64,000 nucleotides of DNA from Girardinichthys multiradiatus (Eukaryota > Chordata > Actinopteri > Cyprinodontiformes > Goodeidae). Below the pieces are notes generated by a model. That model searched no databases. It was not told the origin of the DNA and worked only from the letters and a program-made list of their open reading frames with translations. Of this stretch, positions 35,344 through 46,870 are shown piece after piece; within the stretch, counting starts at the first letter, position 1; the number at the start of each line of letters is the position of its first letter. The stretch spans positions 4,175,163-4,239,162 of the forward strand of contig NC_061811.1 of assembly GCF_021462225.1 (NCBI RefSeq), written 5' to 3'. A program made the position numbers and the translations under genes.

Positions 35344-35518
35344 TTTGAGTACTATATCATATTGTACTGTTCTATAAAATACAATATGATGGAGTATAGT
35401 ATAGTTTTCTGCTTTGTGCTGTCATGTACATTACTACGATATTCTGTGCTATGTTTTGATATACTATACTACAGTGCTATACTATGCTATACTATACCAT
35501 ACTATGGTATGTTATAAA

Positions 35519-38150
35519 CTACCAAACTGCCTACATGTTTACATTTGTGTTGGTAGAACAGAAATACTTGTTCCTTGCCTGCCTTCCAAACATCTAATTA
35601 TTGTAACAGAGATGTGGTGACCACAAGGGTCTTCTCTTTGCTGTAGTTCTCTAACGGTGAGCTTTGGTCACTTTCTCATCATGCTTACTGTGGTGGCAAG
35701 ATACAATTCACAATAAATTCTATTTGCACCAAATTAATTGTGTTGAAAGGAGCAACATGTGTTTCATTGATCTCAACATTTTTCAGTCCCTTTAACGGAG
35801 GTGCAAGCAAGTTTGATGTCATATATAAAGGTACATTACACATTTTTACATGCATATACATATAAGCGCACTTGCAAATGCACACACTCATATACATGCA
35901 TGCCAAGTAGACAAATCACACCCTGGGGATTTTGATGGATGCAATTAGGATTATGATCAATGACAAGTCAATCATGTGAGCCTGTTCTCCTCTCCCTTCC
36001 CCAACTCAGCAATTACTCTCCAGCTGGCGGGGTCGGCCCTGAACTGTCGGAGGATACATTACACTCCTCTTTTTCATCACTCTCTTTCCCCACCTCTTCC
36101 ACCCCTTATTCTTCTGCTCCACCCTTTACTCCCCCCTGTTTTTACTGCCCTGTCCTCCCAGCTCCTCCTCGTCTTCCTCTTTGTCATCTCTGCAGAGCAG
36201 TTAGCCCTGTCAGTCACATCTGTCAGCACCATTAGCCCTTTGCCACCTAGCCTTTAAATTTCATGTTAGGTCAGGTTCCCTATCCAACATTAAAGTGACG
36301 GATGAGGAACGGGTTTAATGCTCGCTTTGGTTTAACATCAAAAGGTCCAACCTCTGGGTTCAAAAGGGTGCTGCTTGTTAATTACTGTGATTATTTATTT
36401 TGGAAAAAAGCCAAATGTAGATAAACTTATACCGAATTCTCCAGTTTTTAGTGTCAAAGCTGCAGAGAGCTGCTCATTTTAGCTATCAGCCAGAGCTGTG
36501 CAGATTGCACACAGACAACAGAAACAGAGGAGCTGCACCTGTTCCCTTCACTGTTTTGTTCTTTTTTTTATTGGCAGCCCAAACAGGTTGAATTTCTCAG
36601 CTTCTCAGGTACAGTTTCTCCTGTGCCACCAACTGCACTGAGTAACAGTGGTTTCTGTGGTTGTGTATGTTGAAGAGAGGCGTGTGCTGGTGAGCTCAGC
36701 CCGTTTTTTCATAATAGAACGGCTGGCGGGCTGGCTAGCAGAGCCGTGGCTCCTGTGCTATCAGAGAGCAGATAAAGGAGGCAGGTGTGTGGAGGAAATT
36801 AATGTATATCCATCAGTCTTCAATTAGAGCTCAGCTCACACCCAAAATAAAGGACTCCCTCTTGCACCAATTGGATCCCAGCGTCATTCCCATCCCAGCC
36901 CCACCTGCATAACCAAAAAACCAGCAGCCGCAGTGCATAAACACTCAGGAGCTATATAATGCAATGCTTAATGATGGGAGAGATCATGAGATGAGATGTG
37001 TGATATGTGCAGGTGCAAGGTGTTATCGAGCAGCAGCCATGGTGTACACGGTTGTCCATTAGGCTCCCAGTGTGCGGCCTGGCTAATTCTGTGTGCCTGG
37101 AGGTGCCGGGGCTGAAGCTCTCCATGGACTGTGGGCTGAGGGAAGAAATGCAGTTTAACCTAATTTGGTTCTAATTACAAAGACAGGAAGTCCACCTGCC
37201 ACACATACGGCTGCGTTCTCCTCCCCTCCGAGGGTTGGAGAGAGCCTGGAGAGAGAGAGAGAAAGAGAGAGAGATGGGGGGAGGGTTGAACAAAAGAAAG
37301 CAATTCTCTGTATATGCGTGTGTGTGTTTATATCTCATGTCCTTCAGTGTGGAAGAGAAAGTCCTGTAATGGTACAACAGATATCCTAGAGCTGATACCA
37401 AATATATTATTGTCAATATCTACTCTTTTAACAAAAATATATGATTTGATAAACCATCAGCTCAATAGACATGAATCTCAGTGCAGACCGAGACAGTATA
37501 ATCTGAGAGTAGTATTGCAGATTTGGCAAACACTGACTCAGGCTTGATGTGCGACATTTTGAAAAGTGATTGTCTTTCTAGTTATTAGCGAGGCTGTCTT
37601 TATGACTGATGGAAGAAGATGTTAACTATAATAACCTTCATAATGGGAAAGAATTTGCACAATCGATTATTTTGCTGATTCCATGCTGTTATTAAAACAA
37701 AACTGAGAAGAGACTCATATAATTAAACTTTAAGTAAAGTTACCAACCTGCGTTGTACGGGGGTCATGAGTATCATGAGATCACTGTATATGAACATTAC
37801 ATGTAATTTCTCATCAAAATAAAGTTTATTCCTGCTGGATTTTACTGCACTGTGTATCTGTGTTTGAGGCTTTTATGAATGCAACATGCAGGTACAGAAC
37901 CACTGAAGAAGAAATGTAAGAATACCACGACTCCCTAACCATCACATGCTAAAGAAGTTAGCATCTGCTTCTTCTGCTAAACTAAAGGATGTTTTTTAAA
38001 ATAATTTTTAATGAACCTGCACCACATTTGATCATCTTTAGCTCAAAATCTAAACTACTACTACAGATAAACTAGTCTTGGACTATTCTTCTCAGAAAAA
38101 TGACTTATTAAAAGAGAAAGCACTAAAACCACTGTTGTGATTATGAATCT
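35519..38150. other. Unassigned, repeat-poor region
   Basis: No transposon was recognised over 2.6 kb, unlike most of the window. A C/T-rich patch lies at 36050-36240. From 36690 to 37180 the composition is even, with TAAT and AATTAG sites and no long frame, which would fit conserved non-coding DNA. A GA array lies at 37247-37274. Confidence 0.4.
37247..37274. repeat. (GA)n microsatellite
   Basis: GAGAGA run with one AAA interruption. Confidence 0.9.
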
Positions 38151-39640
38151 GAGAATATTATTTAATATTTAATATTAATATCTTAATATTTTATCAAATA
38201 ATATTTTGGTCTGTTAAGGGTTGTCCTGTGAATACCAGCCCAGTAAGGCGATGGTATTAGGACAAAATAGAAAGGTGTGAAACGAGCTCTGACATTATTG
38301 AACAACATAAACTCTGCACATATATGGAATAAATTCACACAATTTCTTAAAATACAAGAATTTATTAACAAAAATAAGTCAACGCAAAGTCAAACATATT
38401 TCAATCAACAAACTCTTTACTTTGCTAAAACAATCCAACTAAACTACCAAGCAGAATTAATGAATAGAGAAGACTAATGGACTCTGTACAATATAAACAA
38501 GTTGATTAAAGATGATTGAGAACCATGACTGAAGGAGTGATGCAACATTACCATTCAATGTTATTTATGTTTGAGAACCAAGGATTATCTTGAAGAACCT
38601 GGAAGTGAAGTTAAGTTTGTCTTCAAACCAACTTAGGCAATAATCAGCATACCTTTAGACAACCATTCATGATGCAAGATCAGATAAAATATTATTTTAA
38701 TAAAAGAATGTTTTAAAGAATGATCTCCTAATAAAACCAACCTTCTGGGTGACTAATTCTCAATGGTGTCTCATTAGCTGCCTTTGTTTATCAAAATAAT
38801 ATTTAAATAAATATTGTTAAGGAAATGGTAAAATATTTAAGGAGGTATTATGGAAAAGAGCTGAATCTTTCTGGAGAAATGGGGCTTAATGGTGTTGATT
38901 TAGTTATCAAGTTTAGTAAAATAATGTTTAGGGAACTATTATTTATTGGATTGAAAACTAATAACATTTCCGGGTAAATATTCTTTAGCAGCAAGCACGT
39001 GTCCTTAGCTGTTAGCAGTTAAAGCTAACAAAGGAAGCTGATAGCTTAGCACCAGAATCAAACATACACCTTTAAAAATACTGTCTATAAAAGGGTTAAA
39101 ATGCATGAGCGGGGATGGCGCGTTATGGCTGATCTTCTGTGTTTAAAATCACTCTTTAAATAAAGTTTGTCTTAACTTTAAAAACACACACACAAAAAAA
39201 AAAAAAACTTCAGAAAATGAAAAACGTTTAGATCATTTCAATCAAAATCTTTCTCTATTACTCTGCCCAAACACCAAACCTCGTATGAACTTGTTGAGGA
39301 GTTGTCCGGACGACGACGAAGTTTGAAGAAACGTCCACAATCAACAAACGGTTAGCTTTCAGCTAACCTCCATAGCTGTGGAGCGGGGGTTGAAGGTGCG
39401 GCCGCTCTGTGAACAAAGGGTTAGCTTCCAGCTAATCTCCGGAGCAGTGGCTGGAAGACGGCTCGTTCTGTCCACTGACCACACTGCAAATACCACGGGA
39501 TGCGGCTCCTGTTGTCATCCTCTCAGACTCGGTTTGTAGAGACAGCGTCTCTGCAAGGGATTCTCTGGAGCACAGTTTGCGCTGGCGCTGAATATAAGAA
39601 AAAACATTACAATGATACAGAAAATCAAACAACAGAGATA
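38151..39640. other. Unassigned; possible old LTR-type sequence
   Basis: AT-rich up to 38990, then GC-richer with repeated GTTAGC/GCTAAC motifs, an AATAAA near 39160 and an A-rich run at 39190-39207. The composition recalls a long LTR, but no LTR pair, primer-binding site or pol frame was found. Confidence 0.25.
39342..39480. repeat. 70-bp tandem duplication
   Basis: GGTTAGCTTTCAGCTAACCT (39350) recurs 70 bp later as GGTTAGCTTCCAGCTAATCT (39420), each followed by related TGTGGAGC/CAGTGGCTGG stretches. Confidence 0.65.
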
Positions 39641-40905
39641 ATTAAAAAAATAAAGAGAATACAGTGATGGATAGGAAAACGAAAGGAAAATTGGACTGAA
39701 AACTTAACTAATAATGTTTAGATAACACATTCAAAGGCCACTCTAAACAAATACGTTTTTAATCTTGATATAAAGCAACTTAGGGTTTCAGCGCTTTTAC
39801 AGTTTTCTGGGAATTTATTCCAGATTAGTGGAGCATAAGAACTAAAAGCTGCTTCTCCATGTTTAGTTCTGGTTTTGGGTATGAAGAGTAGATTTGAGCC
39901 AGAACACCTGAGAGGTCTGGCTGGTTGATACACTGACAAGTCTGTAAGGTATTTTTGTGCTAAGCCATTCGGTGATTTATAGACTAACAGAAGTATTTTA
40001 AAGTCTATTCTTTGAGATACGGGGAGCCAGTGTAGGGATTTTAGAACCGGGCTGATGTGCTCCACTTTCTTAGTTCTAGTGAGGACGCAGGCAGCAGCGT
40101 TCTGGATCAACTGCAGCTGTCTGATCGACTTTTTGGGCAGACCTGTGAAAACACCATTGCAGTAATCAATTCTACTAAAGATGAACGCATGAATTAGTTT
40201 TTCAAGGTCCTGCTGAGACATTAGTCCTTTAATCCTGGAGATGTTCTTTAGGTGATAGAAGGCCGACCTTGTTACTGTCTTTATGTGTCTCTGAAGGTTC
40301 AGGTCTGAGTCCATCACTACACCCAGGTTTCCAGCCTGACTGGTGGTTTCTAGCTGTATTAACTGAAGCTGTGTGCTAACTTTTAAACGCTCTTCCTTTG
40401 GTCCAAAGATTATTACTTCAGTTTTGTTTTGATTCAGCTGAAGAAAATTTTGGCACATCCATGCATTGATTTCTTCTAAGCGCTTGAATGGGTTCATGGT
40501 CACCTGGTGACATCGTAACATATAGCTGTGTGTCGTCTGCATAGTTTTGATAACTTACGTTGTTGTTTATTAAAATCTGAGTTAGGGGGAGCATGTAGAT
40601 ATTGAACAGGAGGGGCCCCAAGATGGATCCTTGGGGAACGCCACATGTGATTTTTGTGGTCTCTGATGTAAAGTTGCCTACTGACACAAAAAAAGTCCCT
40701 GTCCTTCAAGTAGGATTTAAACCAATCGAGTGCTGTACCAGAAAGGCCGACCCAGTTTTCCAGGCGCTCTAATAAAATTGAGTGATCAACAGTGTCGTCG
40801 AATGCTGCTCTAAGGTCCAATAATACCAGCACTGTGGTTCTTCCACAGTCTGCATTTATACGGCTGTCACTGAACACCTTGACAAGGTTTAAAAAAACCT
40901 TTTAC
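39641..40905 (-). mobile_element. L2-type LINE relic with reverse-transcriptase domain
   Basis: Minus-strand coding in three frames joined by two frameshifts. 40688-40877 holds L-D-L-R-A-A-F-D-D-T-V-D-H, the first catalytic aspartate box with one extra D. 40418-40687 holds G-V-P-Q-G-S-I-L-G-P-L-L-F and Y-A-D-D-T-Q-L, the catalytic box. 39718-40542 holds the connection and C-terminal region with [14 protein letters not shown] and F-K-I-L-L-L-V-Y-K. The copy is 5'-truncated just upstream of the first box. It is better preserved than most elements here but dead. Confidence 0.92.
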
Positions 40906-42005
40906 TCTTAAAAACAAAAGTAATAACAAACACATGGAAATCATAGTTTTCCCAAAATATTGTTAAAATTTCAGTTAATTTTGCTATCATTAACCCTATT
41001 TTTTTCTATGTTTGTTTTAATCACTTTGTCTGCAAAAGCCTTTCTGTGGGTGAGTGTTACATTTCCACTGGTGATAAATAGTATTAATTTCACTGAATAT
41101 CTCTAGTTAAAAAGTACTTGTGAGGCAGTTTTGCCACAATCATTTCAAGTGAAAGGTTGCAAAGTAAATGTGACTCAGTTATCATGAGAAGGTTAACTGG
41201 TGTAAGCAAAAAAAATAAGGAAAAGAAAGACATATTTGTATGGAAGCATGAATGCATTGTGTAAATGGTTTGGTTTTTTACTCCAGGATAAACTGAAAGG
41301 TAATTTTTGGTTGGATTACTTGGGTTTGTAAGGGAACAAGCATCTAAAATTTTGCCCTTTGATAATGTTGATGTGACCTTGTCTGGAATATTTATTGGTC
41401 ATTTATTTAAACTGTTTTATTATCCAAAACAGATCAGATATCTTAGCCAATAATAAATAAATAATTAAATAAATAAACATTTTTATTTGTATTATTATTT
41501 ATTTATCTATTTTTTGGGGGCTTTGCCAACATATGTATGTTGATCTTTTTCAGCTGGTAAATAGCTTTATTTTTGTGCTCGTTCACCTTAAAGGATATAA
41601 TAAATGTATCTGCACTCGTATCCATTTGGCCTCAACTCAAAGTAACATATCCTTGCCACCTGCAAAGCTTTTCAGCTGTCTGACCATATCAGCTGACCAG
41701 ATCTCGCAGCAGTGTTAATGACAGACTGTGGCGGCGTAAAGCTCCCTAACAAGGAACCTGATTGTTCTGTTAATGTGTTACTTCCTGTTGGAGTCGCTTC
41801 TCAGGACTGGAGCTGAGAGGCCCGTGCAAAAAGAAATCCCCACATCAGAGTGATCACGGGGTTGCCAGGGTTTCACTTAGCCAGTCAGCCAGCAATCCAG
41901 CTAACCAGCAAGCCTGCCAGCCAGCCTCTGCTGCCGACGATGAAGTAGATGGATTTCACTTAAGCGAACTGTGTGACCTGAAGCCTTTTGTAAAAAGCTC
42001 GGTGG
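40906..42005. other. Unassigned DNA
   Basis: AT-rich to about 41690, then a GC-richer patch (41690-41960) with CCAGC repeats near 41880-41930. No gene was recognised. Confidence 0.4.
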
Positions 42006-42155
42006 TATGGAGGACCAATCCTGCCAAAATTAAGAATATATACAGGATTAAAACAAAATAATGAATGAATTCACAATAAATAAATATATACACAGAAATA
42101 CAGTAAATAAATAAATATAGGCAGTAATTAAATTATTCAATGAGACATAAATGTA

Positions 42156-42700
42156 CAGTACTGTGCAAAAGTTTTAGGCAGGTGTAAAAAAATGCTGTAA
42201 ACAAAGAATGCTTTCCAAATTGGAAGTGTTAATCACTTACTTTTATCAGTTAATAAAATTGCAGTGAATGAACAAAACAGAAATGTAAATCAAATCAATA
42301 TTTGGTGTGACCACCCTTTGCCTTCAAAACATCAATTCTTCTAGGTACACTTGCACACAGTTTTTAAAGGAACTCGGCAGGGAAGTTGTTCCAAACATCT
42401 TGGAGAACTAACCACAGATCTTCTGTGAATGTAGGCTTTCTCACATCCTTCTGTTTCTTCATGTAATCCCAGAAACACTAGATGACGTTGAGATCAGGGC
42501 TCTGTGGGGGCCATACCATCAGTTCCAGTAAGTCTTGTTCTTCATTACTCTGAAGATAATTCTTAATGACTTTGACTGTACGTCTGAGTTTCACTTAGCA
42601 TTTTGTAAATTGATGAAAAATAGAAAATCATTTATATATCTGAAAGCTTCTTTGTTTACAGCATTTTTTTCACACTTGCCTAAAACTTTCTCACAGTACG
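42156..42700. mobile_element. Tc1-like family F, 545-bp internally deleted MITE
   Basis: The ends are inverted: CAGTACTGTGCAAAAGTTTT at the left; at the right AAAACTTTCTCACAGTACG. Both sides are flanked by TA (42154-42155 and 42701-42702), the Tc1/mariner target. The interior keeps minus-strand transposase scraps such as TTTGGTGTGACCACCC (42302) and CTCTGTGGGGGCCATACC (42501). The remainder of the gene is deleted. Confidence 0.9.
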
Positions 42701-42784
42701 TATATATCTAGTTTATTTAGCATCTTTATTTATTCACCTTTGTAATAATTACCCTATTTATTTATTGACTTATTTTTAAATGTA

Positions 42785-44324
42785 CTTGTACTCGTTGTCT
42801 TCCGCTGCATCCGGGACTGGGTCGCGGGGGCAGCAGATTCAGTAGAGACAGCAAGGCTTCCCTCTCCCCAGACACCCCCTCGAGCTCCGCTGGGGGGAGC
42901 CCAAGGCATTCCCAGGCCAGCCAGGAGACATAGTCCCCCCAGTTTGTCCTTGGCTATCCCCTGGGCCTCCTCCCTGTGGGATGTGCCTGGAACACCCCCG
43001 ATTTGAGGCATCTAGGGGGCATCTGGTATAGATGCCCGAGCCACCTCAACTGGCTCCTCTCAATGTGGAGGAGCAAGACTCTGCTCTAAGGTCCTCCTGG
43101 ATGGCCGAGCTCCTCACCCTATCTCTAAGGGAGTGCCTGGCCACCCTACGGAGGAAGATTCTTTCGGTCATGACCCAAAGTTCATGGTCACAGGTGAGGT
43201 TGGAACCGTAGACTGACTGGAGAATCAAGAGCTTTGCTTTTCGGCTCAGCTCTCTTCACCACAACAGTGCGTCCATTGCTGTGGCAGCCGCACCAATCCG
43301 TCTGTCCATCTCCCGCTCCATTCTCCCTTCACTCGTGAACAAGACCCCAAGATACTTGAACACCTCCACTTGAGGCAGGAACTCCCCTCCAACCTGAAGA
43401 GGACCAGCCACCCTTTTCCTGTCAAGAACCATGGCCTCGGACCTGGAGGAGCTGGTCTTCTTCCCAGCCCCTTCATACTTGGCCTACAAGATCTTGGCTA
43501 GAGGGGGTAAGCAGGACCACATCATCTCCAAAAAGAAGAGACAAAATCCACTGTCCCCCAAACCAGACCCCTTAGGGCCCTTGGCTTCATCTAGAAATCC
43601 TGTCCATAAAAGTTATGAACAGGACAAAGGGCAGCCCTGCCAGAGTTGAACATGCACCAGGAACAGGTCCGACTTAGTGCCGGCAATGCGAACCAATCCT
43701 GCTCCGCTTGTACAGAGACCGGATGGCCCCTAATAATGGGCCCCCAACTCCGTACTCCTGGAGCACCCTCCACAGGGCACCACAAGGGACGCAGTCGAAT
43801 GCCTTCCCAGGTCCACAAAACACATGTAAACTGGTTGGGCAAACTCCCATGAACCCTCGAGTACCCTGCAGAGAGTATAGAGCTGGTCCAGTGTTCCATG
43901 GCCGGGACGAAAACCATACTGTCCCTCCTGAAGCCGAGGTTCGACTATCAGCTGGAGCCCACTTTCCAATACCCTGGTATAGGCCTTACCAGGGAGGCTG
44001 AGGAGTGTGATCCCCCTATAGATGGAACACACTCTCCGGTCACCCTTCTTATGAAGGGGGACCACCACCCCAGTCTGCCAGTGCAGAGGCGCTGTCAAGA
44101 CTGCCACGCAATGTTGAAGAGGAGTGTCAACCATGACAGCCCCACAACATCCAGAGACTTGAGGTACTCAGGGCAGATCTCATCCACCCCTGAAGGCTGA
44201 CCTGTCCCCGACAGGTGCTCCAACGAGTCCCGACCCCAGGCCTGGCTCCAGGGTGGGACCCTGGCTCCACCGTACAGGGCAACGTCACGTGCCTCAATGT
44301 TTTGGTCCTCATGAAGGCATCTTG
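42785..44324 (-). mobile_element. Rex3 retrotransposon, internally deleted (copy 2)
   Basis: Flanked by 13-bp direct repeats ATTTTTAAATGTA at 42772-42784 and 44325-44337. Coding on the minus strand. The 3' tail (TACTTGTACTCGTTG) is at the left. The reverse-transcriptase frame 43730-44134 keeps G-I-T-L-L-S-L-P-G-K-A-Y and Y-G-F-R-P-G-H-G-T. Near 44196-44220 the sequence jumps from the RT region straight to the 5' part of Rex3 (GTCCCGACCCCAGGCCTGGC), so the endonuclease is missing. The first catalytic box is also shifted. Confidence 0.92.
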
Positions 44325-45631
44325 ATTTTTAAATGTATTTATAAATATGTATGTTTTAACATTTTTTGTCTGTTTTATTTTCCCTTTGCATTTTTTGACT
44401 CTTATTTGTTCAATGTTATTTATTTATGCCTATGCTTTTTACATTTTCGTATGCATTTCTGCCTCATTATGTAAATGAGGAGGGACTGTGTCTTCACGCG
44501 TCAACTTCTGCCTGTTGGCTGGTTAGCATTAGCCTGCATAGCTCAAATCTGCATTGCTTTTTCCTACCAAAAAGCATTTAGCAATGGCGAATTTGACAGG
44601 CAGATGTTCGGTGTCTGATCTCTTAACAGCATTCTAATTCCTCCAGTCTATTAGCAGCTTCCCTTAAGATCTCTAAGCTCCATACAGCTAGCCAAGCACA
44701 CAGTCCTGCTCCAAGCACCGCGCCACATCTCGTCCCCTGCCAAACAGAGCGCAGCGACTGCAAGGCAACGACCTCAGCTTCCTGGTGTCCAACCTCTGAC
44801 TGTGTTCCACCTAAACAGTGTCCGACCTCTGAATAGCATTGAACAAATAAATAAAGTAAAAAAATACAAAGGAAAAATAAAACACAGAAAAATAAAATAA
44901 AATTTTATTTTTATTTTTTATTATTATTAAAAAAATACATTCAAAAATAAGTAATCAATAAATAAAGTTGAAAATTGTGATGGATGAAAAATAAATAAGG
45001 CAATTATTACCAAGGTGAATAAATCAAAAGGCTAATTAAATTAGATATATACATTTATGTCTCATTGAATAATTCAAGTACCAACTACATTTATTTATGC
45101 ACTGTATTTTTTGTGTATTTAATTGTATGCTTATTTATTTATTGAGCATTTATTTATTTCTGTATGTAATCTTAATTATGGCAGGATTGGTTGTCCATAT
45201 TGTGGTCCATATTGTGGTCCATATTGGCCTGAAAAAACTGGTCTGATACCAGTAACACATTACAGACATTCTGATGCAATGAATGATTTAAGCATCAAAA
45301 TACATCTTTTCTTTCTAATATTGTGTACAATTGTGGGACTCCATTAACATTTAAACATTAGCAGTTGCTACTTTGGCCACTAGGAATTCCTCCAGATGAT
45401 TTCACGTACTCCTGGATTTAAAACTTTGATCTGCAGGTATAAAAGTCAACACTATCCAAGCATGGTATGGAACAGAGCTGAAGCTTAAGGAGCTTTCCAT
45501 CCCGCTCTATATGTGTGGTGCAGAGAGAGTTTCTCTGTTTCAGCAGAGTGACTGTGAGGCTGAACAGAGACAGAGACAATCTGGCCGATCGTGTCAGGAG
45601 CAGGTCAATTTCTTGGCAGAAGAAGTGTGGT

Positions 45632-45645
45632 GTTGCTATGGCAAT
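45632..45645. promoter_or_regulatory. RFX X-box-like motif
   Basis: GTTGCTATGGCAAT is one or two changes from the palindromic RFX consensus GTTGCCATGGCAAC. A single motif is weak evidence. It lies in a repeat-free patch. Confidence 0.3.
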
Positions 45646-45803
45646 ATGCCTTTTTAAGCACCCAAGAGCCACGGGCCGGGGCAGAATCGTCGGTGTGAAT
45701 GTTGTTCAAGAAGCAGCAGAAATCAGGGTCTTAATCAGTCAGTATTGATACAGGGGTGTGGGGTGGGAACAGGGCCTGGGGGCATATGGAACAAGAACTT
45801 CAG

Positions 45804-45804
<1 letters not shown>

Positions 45805-45839
<35 letters not shown>
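45805..45839. repeat. (CA)n microsatellite
   Basis: About 17 CA units. Confidence 0.97.
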
Positions 45840-45843
<4 letters not shown>

Positions 45844-46566
45844 CAGATGCACATATAAACTACATAATAAGTAAAGTAGGTGATTTTTGCTTTCATTCTT
45901 AGTTAATATGCTGAGAAATTAATGATCAAATCCCATTACTAAAAGATCTATGCATGAATATCAGAGAATAATTTTTTCAGTAAGAATCATCTCTTAGTTG
46001 CACATATGCTTCAGTGCATGGTACTCCTGTTGGCATCCTTCATGGTGACTAAAAAGTAGTTAAGAAAGAAACTTGTGTCAGTGTGCCCAGTTTGTGTCTT
46101 CTCCCTCCAAGGCTCTGAAAATCTGAAGTGGAAATCTATCCTGAAGTTGTGTTATAAAACTTAATAACTGACCGACCATCTGATTCACACCCTATCTGTC
46201 CAAGACGTGGCACATATTTATTTCCAGCAAGTGATTGCATCAAATTTGTCCTGTTTTTAACTTTGTTAGGAGAAAAAAAAACATGCTTGGCGGATGCACG
46301 GTACACACTGGTGGCTGCAGGGAGCCAAAAGCACTTTATTTATGTTTGGATGGCAGTGGGTGCTCAGTTCTGCTTGGCACAGACAGTGTGCTGTGGTCTT
46401 TGGCTCCTCTTCGCATCCATTCTGTCCCCCTGACATACACTTCTCCCCATCTCAACTGGGCCTCAGTAGCATCCTGTGTGTATTTGTATATTTACATTTC
46501 CATGTACTTGGAAATATACATGACTTCCATACAGGAACTTTAAACTGCATTTAAAGTTTGCTAAAT

Positions 46567-46870
46567 ACAGGTGCATGTCAATAAATTAGAATATTATGGA
46601 AAAATGCACTTATTTTAGTTAGTTTAAAAAGTATAGTTGATGCAGATTCATTACACAAGGTACCTCAGGCATTTATGTGTCATGCTTTTAATAGTTTATC
46701 TAAATAATTGTAATAATACATTGAAAAAATACAGAATGTAGATATGTAGGCATACTAAAAGTATGTCTATGTACTTTACAGCTTATGCACACAGTACTTA
46801 GTAGAGGCTCTTCTTGCATGAATTACTGCATCAATACGGCATGGTATATCCCTCACAATACTGGTTACTT
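46567..46870 (-). mobile_element. Tc1-like family G-related fragment
   Basis: Begins with ACAGGTGCATGTCAATAAAT, a familiar fish Tc1 terminus. It continues with ATGCAGATTCATTACACAAG and then jumps into minus-strand transposase sequence (CACAGTACTTAGTAGAGGCT, GCATGAATTACTGCATCAAT). The remainder is absent. Confidence 0.7.

Larger units (their letters stand above)
34767..35518. repeat. Interrupted TACTA/TACTG pentanucleotide satellite
   Basis: Islands of TACTG, TACTA and TGCTA units lie at about 34767-34852, 35028-35100, 35345-35405 and 35455-35518. They are separated by a Tc1 end, a TACA array and a Rex3 scrap. The shared unit on both sides suggests one array split by insertions. Confidence 0.85.
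42006..45200. mobile_element. Long-arm inverted-repeat (foldback) element with two nested insertions
   Basis: The left end ACCAATCCTGCCAAAATTAA (42014) is mirrored at the right by TTAATTATGGCAGGATTGGT (45172-45191). Pairing continues inward: ATTATTCAATGAGACATAAA left (42132) pairs with TTATGTCTCATTGAATAAT right (45055), and the TTTATTCACC and TTGTTCAATG motifs (42731; 44408) pair with the right arm (about 45011; 44842). The arms are about 330-370 bp. A Tc1-type MITE and Rex3 copy 2 sit inside the left arm. Removing them leaves about 1.1 kb with a 400-bp centre (44430-44830). No transposase is present and the superfamily is unknown. Confidence 0.8.
45201..46566. other. Unassigned DNA with a CA array
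   Basis: A 12-bp unit TTGTGGTCCATA is repeated beside the foldback right end (45200-45225). A patch at 45480-45750 is GC-richer and includes an RFX-type site. No gene frame was recognised. Confidence 0.4.

Noticed and set aside
38151..39640. Endogenous retrovirus or long LTR
   Set aside because: Composition is suggestive only. No paired LTR, primer-binding site or gag/pol/env frame was found.
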